DNA of 36,209 nucleotides, from contig NZ_JACTVA010000050.1 of the NCBI RefSeq assembly GCF_014490485.1, forward strand, positions 1-36,209. The letters are read 5' to 3'. Below, piece after piece: positions 24,086 through 30,897 of this stretch. The translations under genes were made by a program, and so were the position numbers. Under the pieces are notes generated by a model. That model ran no database searches. It was not told the DNA's origin and saw only the letters and a program-made list of their open reading frames with translations. The first letter of the stretch is position 1. Each line of letters opens with the position of its first letter. This DNA comes from Teichococcus aerophilus. GTDB lineage: Bacteria; Pseudomonadota; Alphaproteobacteria; Acetobacterales; Acetobacteraceae.

Positions 24086-24341
24086 CACGGAAAGCTCCCC
24101 TGGGCGAGATCGTCGCGGGCTGGCGCAGCCGCGGGACGGGCATCATGTGATCGGATCCGGCCCGGAGGCGGCATGCCGCGCCAGGCCGGCACCGTGACGC
24201 CCATGCTGCTGCGCAAAAGGGCGGGCCGGCAAACGACAAAAGCCGTTCGGTTGCGATAACCGGAACTTATCAGCGACGGCTGGCCGGGCTTCCGCTTTCT
24301 GGGATTTGCGCGCCTTGGCCGCCCGGTTGAAACTGGGGGAG

Positions 24342-24401
24342 AAGGACGGCGGGGGAAGGATTCCCCCGGGCCACATCTTTTCTTTCTGCGAGTTTTGCCG
24401 G
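24342..24401 (+). repeat. palindromic repeat, copy 7
   Basis: GGCGGGGGAA, loop region GGA, TTCCCCCGGGCC, then ACATCTTTTCTTTCTGCGAG. The core has drifted (extra G/C pair, CACAT instead of CCCCT) but the TTTTCTTTCTGCGAGTTTTG tail is strongly conserved. No plus-strand gene ends just upstream. Confidence 0.6.
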
Positions 24402-24542
24402 GCACAGGGGTTACGAAGGCAGGTCTGGCAGGGAGCCGCCGGTTGTGCCGGAGGTCCGGGATCTGTAGTGAATGCGTGCCCAGCGCACGGCGCCGAATTT
24501 CCGATATTGTCAGGGCCGCACTGACCAGTCTGCAGCTTCGCA

Positions 24543-24595
24543 CCAAACCCGCAGAAAAAAAGAAGGGCCCGGGGAATTCCTTCCCCGGCCTTCTC
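24543..24595 (-). repeat. palindromic repeat, copy 8
   Basis: CCAAACCCGCAGAAAAAAAG, then AAGGGCCCGGGGAATTCCTT and CCCCGGCCTTCTC. It is oriented opposite to copy 7, 140 bases away, so the two CTGCG tails face each other. No minus-strand gene ends just beyond it. Confidence 0.65.
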
Positions 24596-24840
24596 CTCCG
24601 CCGCCGGTCACGGCACCTAGCCCTTAACAAAGCCCGCTTGTCTGCCTCGACAAGAAAAAACTGTTGGACCTTTGCCGGTCCTGCTGGAACGCTGGACCCG
24701 ACAGGGCCGCATCGCACCCGGATGGAGTTGCAATGCGTGGGACAAATGCAAGCGGAGCGGGAAAACCCGCCCCCTACCCGCAGGGCCCAGAGAGGCCGGG
24801 TAGCACACGGGCTACGGACGACTTCAGGAGGCTTCGGAAA

Positions 24841-25911
24841 ATGGTGACCATGTTCGATCGGCGCGCCCTGCTGCTGGGGGCTGCGGCCACCGGCGTTCTC
24901 GCCGCGCCATGGGTGCGCACGGCCCATGCGCAGGAGAAGACCATCACGCTGATGGCCTATACCGGCATCTTCGAGGAACGATACAAGGCCGCGGTGGTCG
25001 ACCCGTTCATGCGCGCCAATCCGGGCATCAAGGTCAATTACTACGGCTCGCCCAACTCCGCGCAGTCGCTCGGTATGTTGCGGGCGCAGAAGGCGGCGCC
25101 GCAGACCAATCTGTGCATCATGGATGCCTCGGTCGCCAAGGCCGGCACGGATGAGCAGCTCTACGATGCGGTGGACAATGCCCGTCTGCCGGTGCTGGCC
25201 GAGCTGAACCCGATGGCCATCATTCCCGGCCTGGCCGGTCCTGCCGTGACCTTCGACAGCGCCGTGCTGCTATACTCCGCTGCCAAGGTGAAGCCGGCGC
25301 CGACGTCCTGGCGCGAGTTGTGGAAGCCGGAATACAAGGGCCAGGTCGGCCTGCCGGCCGCGCCGGACATCGTCGGCCTGGCGCTGACCATGGTGGCCGA
25401 CCGGCTGGCCGGCGGCACCGACTTCATCAAGGACCCGTCCAAGGGCATCGCCCTGGTGGGCGAGATGGCGCCCAGCGTGCAGACCTGGGACCCGAAGCCG
25501 GATGTCTACAGTGCCATCATCAGCGGCGGGTTGACGCTCGGCGTCGGCTGGAACGCGCGGGGGCAGTTGTTTTCCTCGCAGAACCCGGACCGGCTGGGCG
25601 TGACGTTGCCGGAGGAAGGCTCGGTCTTCCAGATCAACACGCTGAACCTGGTGAAGGGTGCGCCGAACAACGACGCCGCCCTGGCCTTCATGGCCTATGC
25701 CCTGGGCCAGGAAGCGCAGAAAAGCTTCACGGAAGCGATGTTCTACGCACCCACCAATGCCAAGACGCAGGTCTCGGCCGAGGCGCTGGCCCGCACGGCG
25801 GCGACGCCGGAGCGGATGGCCAAGATGATCGACGTCAACTGGATCGAGGTCGCCAAGGTGCGGGACGGCATCACCGAACAATGGCGCCGCCGCGTGATCA
25901 ACCGGCGCTGA
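24841..25911 (+). CDS. ABC transporter periplasmic binding protein (polyamine/opine/iron-type)
   Basis: A 356-residue binding protein. The N-terminus MVTMFDRRALLLGAAATG with a hydrophobic stretch and AHAQ is a signal peptide. The paired arginines make a Tat route possible; cleavage is likely after AHA. The mature part reads like the spermidine/putrescine or ferric-type family (TITLMAYTGIFEERYKAAVV; FMRANPGIKVNYYGSPNSAQ; PTSWRELWKPEYKGQVGLPA). An open frame starts further upstream, but AGGAGG nine bases before ATG 24841 and the signal peptide fix this start. First of four genes forming a complete importer. The substrate is unknown; the divergent hydantoinase operon suggests a cyclic amide or derived amino acid. 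Confidence 0.9.
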   Translation: MVTMFDRRALLLGAAATGVLAAPWVRTAHAQEKTITLMAYTGIFEERYKAAVVDPFMRANPGIKVNYYGSPNSAQSLGMLRAQKAAPQTNLCIMDASVAKAGTDEQLYDAVDNARLPVLAELNPMAIIPGLAGPAVTFDSAVLLYSAAKVKPAPTSWRELWKPEYKGQVGLPAAPDIVGLALTMVADRLAGGTDFIKDPSKGIALVGEMAPSVQTWDPKPDVYSAIISGGLTLGVGWNARGQLFSSQNPDRLGVTLPEEGSVFQINTLNLVKGAPNNDAALAFMAYALGQEAQKSFTEAMFYAPTNAKTQVSAEALARTAATPERMAKMIDVNWIEVAKVRDGITEQWRRRVINRR

Positions 25912-25920
25912 CCGGCGGGA

Positions 25921-27078
25921 ATGTCGATGGCCATCGCGCGTGCGCCGCACGCCGCCGGGGAGGCGCCGCGCGATGCGGCGCCCGCGGCGGGACTGAACTC
26001 CGTGCACCTGACCCTGGAGGCGCTGGAAAAGCGCTACGGCAACCTGCCACCCTCGGTCTCCGCGCTATCGCTGCAATTGCGGCAGGGGGAATTGCTGGGG
26101 CTGCTGGGCCCCTCCGGCTGCGGCAAGACGACGACGCTGCGGATGATCAGCGGGCTGGTGCCGGTCACCGCCGGGCGCATCCTGGTGGCGGGGCGGGACG
26201 TGACCGCCCTGCCGCCCTACCGGCGCGACATGGGGGTGGTGTTCCAGGCTTATGCGCTGTTCCCGCATATGACGGTGGCGGAGAACGTCGCCTTCGGGCT
26301 GGAAATGCGCAAGGTCTCCCGCACCGAGGCGAAGGAGCGCGTGATGCGCGCGCTGGGCATGGTGCGGCTGGAAGCACTGGCCGACCGCAAGCCGCGCGAG
26401 CTCTCCGGTGGCCAGCAGCAGCGCGTGGCGCTGGCGCGGGCCCTGGTGATCGAGCCCAGCATCCTGCTGCTGGACGAGCCGCTGTCCAACCTTGATGCCA
26501 AGCTGCGGGACGAGATGCGGAACGAGATCCGCGACATCCAGCAGCGCCTGGGCATCACCGCCGTGTTCGTAACGCACGATCAGGTGGAGGCGATGGCGAT
26601 CTGCGACCGCATCGGCGTCATGCGCGCCGGGCGGCTGGAGCAGATCGCGACGCCGCTGGAGATGTATGAACGGCCGACGACGCCCTTCGTGGCCGATTTC
26701 GTCGGCCGGATGAACCACCTCCGCGGGACGCGGCTGGAGGGCGGCGGCGTGCGGGTGGGGGAGGCGGTGCTGGCCACCGCCGGCACCAGCCCGGCCGGGG
26801 AGGCGTTGCTACTGATGGTGCGGCCGCACCGCATCCAGATGACGCCGGCGGCGACTGCGCAGCCAGAGGCCGCAGGCCGGAATGTGCAGCCCGGCACGGT
26901 GCGCCGTGTCACCTTCGTTGGCGACGCGCTGCACTACGAGGTGGCGATGGGGGCAGAGACCATGCTGGTCGAGAGCAGCACCGTCTCCGGCCCGCAATCC
27001 TTTGCTGTAGGCGACGCGGTGTTCCTGGCCTGGAGCCCGGACGACACCCTCACCTTCCCGGCGGGCACCGAGGCATGA
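25921..27078 (+). CDS. ABC transporter ATP-binding protein (PotA-like)
   Basis: A 385-residue importer ATPase. Walker A is GPSGCGKTTTLR (about residue 63), followed by the Q-loop region GVVFQAYALFPHMTVAENVA, signature LSGGQQQRVALARAL, Walker B ILLLDEPLSNLD and the switch histidine in VFVTHDQVEAMAICDR. The C-terminal 120 residues match a TOBE_2-type regulatory domain of the MalK/PotA/FbpC group (VRPHRIQM, VTFVGDALHYEV). Starts are possible at ATG 25921 or 25927; the ribosome binding site (GGCGGGA) is weak, which may reflect coupling to the gene ending nine bases upstream. It energises the importer with the two permeases that follow, whose first start overlaps this stop. Confidence 0.95.
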   Translation: MSMAIARAPHAAGEAPRDAAPAAGLNSVHLTLEALEKRYGNLPPSVSALSLQLRQGELLGLLGPSGCGKTTTLRMISGLVPVTAGRILVAGRDVTALPPYRRDMGVVFQAYALFPHMTVAENVAFGLEMRKVSRTEAKERVMRALGMVRLEALADRKPRELSGGQQQRVALARALVIEPSILLLDEPLSNLDAKLRDEMRNEIRDIQQRLGITAVFVTHDQVEAMAICDRIGVMRAGRLEQIATPLEMYERPTTPFVADFVGRMNHLRGTRLEGGGVRVGEAVLATAGTSPAGEALLLMVRPHRIQMTPAATAQPEAAGRNVQPGTVRRVTFVGDALHYEVAMGAETMLVESSTVSGPQSFAVGDAVFLAWSPDDTLTFPAGTEA

Positions 27079-27944
27079 GCGCGGCTTTGCTCACCCGCCC
27101 GCGGGCGGACTGGCGCGGCGGCACGGTGCTGATGGCGCTGCTGGCGCCGATCCTGCTGGTGAACGTGCTGACGTTCCTGGCGCCGGTGATCAACCTGGCC
27201 ATGCTGTCCTTCCGCGGCTCCGGCCCCGGCGGCAGCATCCAGGAGGGGCTGACGACCGCGACCTGGACCTCCCTGCTGACCGACAGCTTCTACTGGGAGA
27301 TACTGCTGGGCACGGTCTGGACCAGCCTGCTGATCACCTTCCTGACGCTGCTCTGCTCCTACCCGGTGGCGTTGTGGGTTAGCCGGCTCGGCGCGCGCTG
27401 GCGCAACCTGATGATGGTGGTGTGCATCTCGCCGCTGCTGGTGTCTGCCGTCGTGCGCACCTATGGCTGGATGATCCTGCTGGGCGACCAGGGTTTTGTT
27501 CCGGGGGTGATCCGGGCCATGGGAATGACGCCGCCGCGCCTGTTGTTCAACGAGACCGGGGTGATCATCGGGCTCACCGAGATCCTGATGCCGTACATGA
27601 TCCTGTCGCTGCTGGCGGGCTTCGGCAAGCTGGACCGCACGCTGGAGGATGCCGCCGGCACATTGGGCGCGCGGCCCTTCACCGTGTTCCGCCGCATCGT
27701 ATTGCCGCTTTCCCTGCCCGGGCTGCTGCTGGGTTGCCTGCTGACCTTCGTGCTGGCAGTGAGCAGCTTCATTACGCCGAAGCTGCTGGGCGGTGGCCGC
27801 GTGGTCCTGCTGGCCACCGAGATCTACGACCAGGCGATCGTCACGCTGAACTGGCCGCTGGCCTCGGCGTTGTCGATCCTGGTGCTGGTGGTGTTCGGCG
27901 CCGCGCTGGCGGTGTACGGCCAGCTCTCGAAGCTGGTGGATTGA
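27075..27944 (+). CDS. ABC transporter permease (PotB-like)
   Basis: A 289-residue inner-membrane protein with about six hydrophobic segments. The EAA loop reads LEDAAGTLGARPFTVFRRIV followed by LPLSLPGL, the site that contacts the ATPase. It resembles PotB-type permeases of spermidine/putrescine and related importers. Its ATG overlaps the ATPase stop codon by four bases (27075-27078), giving translational coupling. It pairs with the next permease to form the membrane channel. Confidence 0.94.
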   Translation: MSAALLTRPRADWRGGTVLMALLAPILLVNVLTFLAPVINLAMLSFRGSGPGGSIQEGLTTATWTSLLTDSFYWEILLGTVWTSLLITFLTLLCSYPVALWVSRLGARWRNLMMVVCISPLLVSAVVRTYGWMILLGDQGFVPGVIRAMGMTPPRLLFNETGVIIGLTEILMPYMILSLLAGFGKLDRTLEDAAGTLGARPFTVFRRIVLPLSLPGLLLGCLLTFVLAVSSFITPKLLGGGRVVLLATEIYDQAIVTLNWPLASALSILVLVVFGAALAVYGQLSKLVD

Positions 27945-27954
27945 AGAGGCGCGG

Positions 27955-28758
27955 ATGAACACATTGTCCCTGCCACGCATCGCCTACGGCGTCCTGGTGG
28001 CGCTGCTGCTGGTGTTCCTGCTGGCGCCGGTGCTGCTGGTGTTTCCCATCTCCTTCTCCGCCGACAACTTCATCGCCTGGCCGCCGTCTGGCTGGTCGCC
28101 GCGCTGGTACGTGGCGCTGGCGCGGGAGAGCGAGTTGCTGCTGGCCTTCCGCAACAGCGTGGTGCTGGGCCTTGTGGTGACGGTGCTGTCGCTGGCCATC
28201 GCGCTGCCCGCCGCCGTCATGCTGGTGCGGAAGGAGTTCCCGGGGCGCGATATCCTGTTCTCGGTCTTCACGGCGCCGCTGCTGCTGCCCAGCATCGTGC
28301 TGGGCCTGGCCATCCTGATCGTCTTTGTCGGGCGCGGGCTGGTGGGCAGCTGGTTCGGCATGGTGCTGGCGCACCTGACGCTGACGCTGCCCTACGCGCT
28401 GCGTGTGCTGGCGACCGGGCTGAAGACGCTACCGCCCGCGGTGGAGGACGCTGCCGGCACGCTGGGCGCGCGCCCCTTCACGGTGTTCCGCCGGGTGACG
28501 CTGCCGTTGATGGCACCGGCGCTGATTGCCGCCGGTGCCCTGTCCTTCCTGGTGTCCTTCGACGAGGTGGTGATCTCCCTCTTCATCGTCGGGCCGCAGC
28601 TCAAAGTGTTGCCGGTGTCGCTGTACCACTATGTGGAAAGCCGCACGGACCCGCTGGTAGCCTCGGCCTCAGCGGTGCTGATCCTGGTGACGCTGCTGCT
28701 GGTGATCGTGGTGGAACGCGCCGTAGGGCTGCGGAAGGCCGTCGGCGGCGGCGGCTGA
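27955..28758 (+). CDS. ABC transporter permease (PotC-like)
   Basis: A 267-residue inner-membrane protein with six predicted hydrophobic segments. The EAA loop is VEDAAGTLGARPFTVFRRVT followed by LPLMAPAL, nearly the same as in the upstream permease. The opening LLLVFLLAPVLLVFPISFSA and SFDEVVISLFIVGPQLKVLP are typical of PotC-type permeases. The start ATG at 27955 lies ten bases after the previous stop. Last gene of the transporter operon; a hairpin cluster follows. Confidence 0.94.
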   Translation: MNTLSLPRIAYGVLVALLLVFLLAPVLLVFPISFSADNFIAWPPSGWSPRWYVALARESELLLAFRNSVVLGLVVTVLSLAIALPAAVMLVRKEFPGRDILFSVFTAPLLLPSIVLGLAILIVFVGRGLVGSWFGMVLAHLTLTLPYALRVLATGLKTLPPAVEDAAGTLGARPFTVFRRVTLPLMAPALIAAGALSFLVSFDEVVISLFIVGPQLKVLPVSLYHYVESRTDPLVASASAVLILVTLLLVIVVERAVGLRKAVGGGG

Positions 28759-28769
28759 GTGATCGCGGG

Positions 28770-28844
28770 TTGAGAGGGGCGCTGCCCCTCTCAAACTCTC
28801 CCCGCCAAAGGCCTGAGGCCTTTGGAAACCCTTTTGTGGGGTTT
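28770..28844 (+). terminator. triple-hairpin region after the ABC operon
   Basis: Three consecutive inverted repeats: TTGAGAGGGGC/GCCCCTCTCAA (28770-28794), CCAAAGGCC/GGCCTTTGG (28805-28825) and AAACCC/GGGTTT (28826 to about 28844). Such GC-rich hairpin strings commonly end operons in alphaproteobacteria. The first starts 12 bases after the permease stop. There is no uninterrupted T tract apart from the TTTT inside the third unit. A hairpin string of this kind could also protect the mRNA 3' end. Confidence 0.6.
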
Positions 28845-29035
28845 GGTGAAAGATGCGCCCACCCTGGTTCGGGCTGGGGGCGTTTGCGATGTTTGATCGA
28901 GCAGACGGGGCGTTGCGGGCCTGATGGATTCCATGTGGCCAGCTCTGTCACTACCAGATGACCGCTTTCCGTCTGGCGGACATGGGGGTGCTGGGGGACC
29001 GTCCCTCTTGAGCCTGACCGGCGGGCGGCTGGTTG

Positions 29036-29557
29036 TCAGGCCGAGTACACTAGGTTCACGTCGCTGCCGAAGCGCTCATAGGGCACGCCGTAGACATGGA
29101 TGGAGAGGGCGTTGGTGCCGCCCAGATTGGCCAGCCGGTGGATCACGTCCGGGTCGGCGGCGCCGTGGCTGATGTCGCCGGCGCGGCGAAGGCAGGTGGC
29201 GGTGGTGGTTGGTTCCTGCCCATCCGCCCCGCGCTGGTAGAAGGATTCCGTCAGCGTGCCGCGATGCACGCCAAGGGCGCACCAGGTGTGGTGGGCATGG
29301 ATGGGGCTCATCTGCCCCGGGCGCCAGACCAGGGCAACGACGGCGAAGCCGCCTTCCGGGTCCGCATGCAGCAGGTGGCGGATATAGCGGTCAGGGCAAC
29401 AAGGGCAGGCAATGCCGGCCAGCAATTGCGGATCGTGCACGAAATCGGCCAGGGCTTCGCCGACGGCGGCGGGACGGATGGCCTCGGGGCTGCGGGCGGC
29501 CTGGGTCACGCGATCCAGCATGACGTCGAGGTTGGTGCGCGGCTTGGTGATGATCAT
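29036..29557 (-). CDS. cysteine dioxygenase-like cupin protein
   Basis: A 173-residue cupin related to type I thiol dioxygenases, which oxidise cysteine (or 3-mercaptopropionate) to the sulfinate with O2 and Fe(II). Iron ligands fit His87 and His89 in MSPIHAHHTWC and His140 in DVIHRLANLG. The Ser152-His154-Tyr156 set in LSIHVYG fits the family triad. RYIRHLL places Arg60 where cysteine dioxygenases bind the carboxylate; 3-mercaptopropionate enzymes usually differ there. Cys93 falls at the Cys-Tyr crosslink position, where bacterial enzymes usually have glycine. The frame opens further upstream, but ATG 29557 with GGGAG seven bases before it is the better start. Divergent from the Lrp/AsnC gene, a likely regulator. 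Substrate remains inferred. Confidence 0.82.
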   Translation of the reverse strand: MIITKPRTNLDVMLDRVTQAARSPEAIRPAAVGEALADFVHDPQLLAGIACPCCPDRYIRHLLHADPEGGFAVVALVWRPGQMSPIHAHHTWCALGVHRGTLTESFYQRGADGQEPTTTATCLRRAGDISHGAADPDVIHRLANLGGTNALSIHVYGVPYERFGSDVNLVYSA

Positions 29558-29778
29558 CGTCCTGCTCCCCGTCCGGTCGGCGCCCTGCTTGCCTTCCGCA
29601 CGCAGTGTAGGACGGACGCAGCGCAAGAATTTTCTCCATTGGCGGCGAAGTGTGTCCAGGCGGGAAATAAAATCCCCGTTTCGGCCTTATCGATGGTATA
29701 TTTTTGCCGACCGCAGGACCGTGTGAGTACGGAATGTCTGCAACGGAGATTCTTCAGGAATGAATTTTCAGGACTTGC
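29558..29778. promoter_or_regulatory. divergent promoter region of the dioxygenase and Lrp/AsnC genes
   Basis: A 221-base gap with an AT-rich portion (about 29660-29778, e.g. GGTATATTTTTGCC). It presumably contains both promoters and the binding site of the adjacent Lrp/AsnC regulator. Near the regulator start, TTCAGGA is followed 9 bases on by TTTCAGGA. Exact sites cannot be assigned. Confidence 0.45.
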
Positions 29779-30252
29779 ATGACGCTCGATGAATTCGACC
29801 GCCGCATCCTGGCGGCGCTGCAAGCCGATGCCTCCATGCCGATCGCCAAGCTGGCGGAGGTGGCGGGGCTATCGCCCACGCCATGCTGGCGGCGGGTGCA
29901 GAAGCTGGAACAGGCCGGCATCATCCGCAAGCGGGTGGCGCTGCTGGACCGCGAGAAGCTGAATGTCGGCGTGACCGTCTTCATCGCCATTCGCACCAGC
30001 CAGCATAATGCCGCGTGGTACGAGCGGCTGCGGCAGGCGTTGGCGGACATTCCGGAGGTGATGGATTTCTACCGGATGAGCGGCGAGATCGACTACCTGA
30101 TCCGTGCCGTGGTGCCGAACATCCAGACCTACGACGCGGTGTATAACCGGCTGATCAACCGGATCGACCTGACCGACGTCACTTCCATGTTCGCGATGGA
30201 GGAGATCAAGTCGACCACCGAGATTCCGTTGGATTACGCCGTGCGCGGTTGA
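29779..30252 (+). CDS. Lrp/AsnC-family transcriptional regulator
   Basis: A 157-residue regulator. The N-terminal winged helix-turn-helix reads LDEFDRRILAALQADASMPI then AKLAEVAGLSPTPCWRRVQK (the recognition helix region), followed by LEQAGIIRKRVALLD. The C-terminal half is a RAM/Lrp ligand-binding domain (EVMDFYRMSGEIDYLIRAVV and LTDVTSMFAMEEIKSTTEIP). Family members bind amino acids and act as octamers on nearby promoters. It is divergent from the cysteine dioxygenase-like gene, so control of that gene in response to cysteine or a related amino acid is likely but unproven. The start ATG at 29779 has AGGA (29757-29760 or 29769-29772) upstream at moderate distance. Confidence 0.95.
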   Translation: MTLDEFDRRILAALQADASMPIAKLAEVAGLSPTPCWRRVQKLEQAGIIRKRVALLDREKLNVGVTVFIAIRTSQHNAAWYERLRQALADIPEVMDFYRMSGEIDYLIRAVVPNIQTYDAVYNRLINRIDLTDVTSMFAMEEIKSTTEIPLDYAVRG

Positions 30253-30575
30253 GGCTTGCCTGCCTGTGCGTGCTACTCGACCTGTCGTGTGCGGCTTGCA
30301 TTCCCAGCGCGATCGCCGCCCGGCGTGACGGCCGGTGGATCGGTTCGTGCGCCAATGCGGACGGGCGTGCCATTGCCGTCTGCGATGGACAGTCTTTCAG
30401 GATTGAAGACCCATGTGCTGAGAGGCTGTTTCAGAAGCCTGCCGTGTCGGTCACCGCGGTCTTTTCCGCGCCAGCTTTGTCGGCGGCTTGGCCCGATGTC
30501 CCTGCATTGGGCCTGCGCCACCTCCATGCTGGCACGAACCATTCTGGCCGCGCCCCTCAGCCAGCAGGCTTCTGA
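30249..30575 (+). CDS. possible small secreted protein interrupted by a MITE-like element
   Basis: A frame beginning at TTG 30249, overlapping the regulator's stop by four bases, starts MRLACLCVLLDLSCAACIPS then AIAA, which resembles a signal peptide. About 35 residues follow (RRDGRWIGSCANADGRAIAV, then CDGQSFRIEDPC). From residue 59 the frame reads into the 159-bp inverted-repeat element at 30424-30582, so the remaining residues are probably not original. There is no ribosome binding site beyond possible coupling and no recognised family. It could be a disrupted gene or chance. Confidence 0.22.
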   Translation: MRLACLCVLLDLSCAACIPSAIAARRDGRWIGSCANADGRAIAVCDGQSFRIEDPCAERLFQKPAVSVTAVFSAPALSAAWPDVPALGLRHLHAGTNHSGRAPQPAGF

Positions 30576-30582
30576 AACAGCC
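30424..30582. mobile_element. 159-bp MITE-like element with 19-base perfect terminal inverted repeats
   Basis: GGCTGTTTCAGAAGCCTGC (30424-30442) is matched by its exact complement at 30564-30582. Flanking A/T extends the pairing to 20 bases. The 121-base interior has no transposase. Length and ends fit a non-autonomous element or an IS end-to-end remnant; GxGxCTGTTTC-type ends are seen in some IS5-group elements, which is a weak resemblance only. I cannot identify a clear target duplication. Confidence 0.65.
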
Positions 30583-30897
30583 TTTTACTAACTGGTCCAG
30601 CCATCGCGCCGTGATGGCGTGTGAATGGTAGGCGCAGAAGCGACCTGTCGGATTTTGCGGTCTGGCGCGCTGTTTCAGATGTTGGGAGCTGAACTTCCGA
30701 TGTCGAACGCAGAATTAATAAAATCTCTCCGGTTCAGGAATTGGCCGGGCGCCAAAGGCGCAAGACTTCGCCCGCCCCCCTCCGCAATCGAGACAGCCCC
30801 CAACAGCCACAACCCGAACTCGAAAAAACAAAAGAAGGGGTCCGGGGAATTCTTTCCCCGGCCTTTCCCCCCATTCCTCCAAGCGCCGGGACGCGTG
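30583..30897. other. gene-free stretch before the hydantoinase stop
   Basis: Just over 300 bases between the MITE-like element and the minus-strand operon end. It holds the repeat copy at 30811-30867. There is a short AT-rich piece near 30710-30725 (GAATTAATAAAATC). I see no gene or RNA. Confidence 0.45.
30811..30867 (-). terminator. palindromic terminator-like repeat, copy 9
   Basis: On the minus strand: GGCCGGGGAAAGAATTCCCC, then GGACCCCTTCTTTTGTTTTT and TCGAGTTCGGGTT. It lies about 30 bases after the hydantoinase stop codon (30898-30900) and points the same way as that gene, with a T-rich tail. This is the best match to a working terminator among the minus-oriented copies. Confidence 0.72.

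Larger units (their letters stand above)
24089..24840. other. divergent intergenic region with two head-to-head repeats
   Basis: About 750 bases between the HyuA-like gene (-) and the ABC binding-protein gene (+). It carries repeat copies at 24342-24401 (+) and 24543-24595 (-) facing each other. The 100 bases before 24841 contain no clear hexamers. AGGAGG just before 24841 is the ribosome binding site. An open frame runs upstream of 24841 from 24664 but lacks coding features, so it is read as leader. Confidence 0.5.

Noticed and set aside
22316-24259. Long plus-strand open frame opposite the HyuA-like gene
   Set aside because: Shadow of the minus-strand gene; no ribosome binding site or recognisable domain.
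24664-24840. N-terminal extension of the ABC binding protein to 24664
   Set aside because: The extension has no signal or domain character, while AGGAGG and a twin-arginine-like signal peptide fix the start at 24841.
29012-29041. Hairpin GCCTGAC/GTCAGGC at the end of the dioxygenase gene
   Set aside because: The stem overlaps the stop codon and has no T tract, so it is not a convincing terminator.
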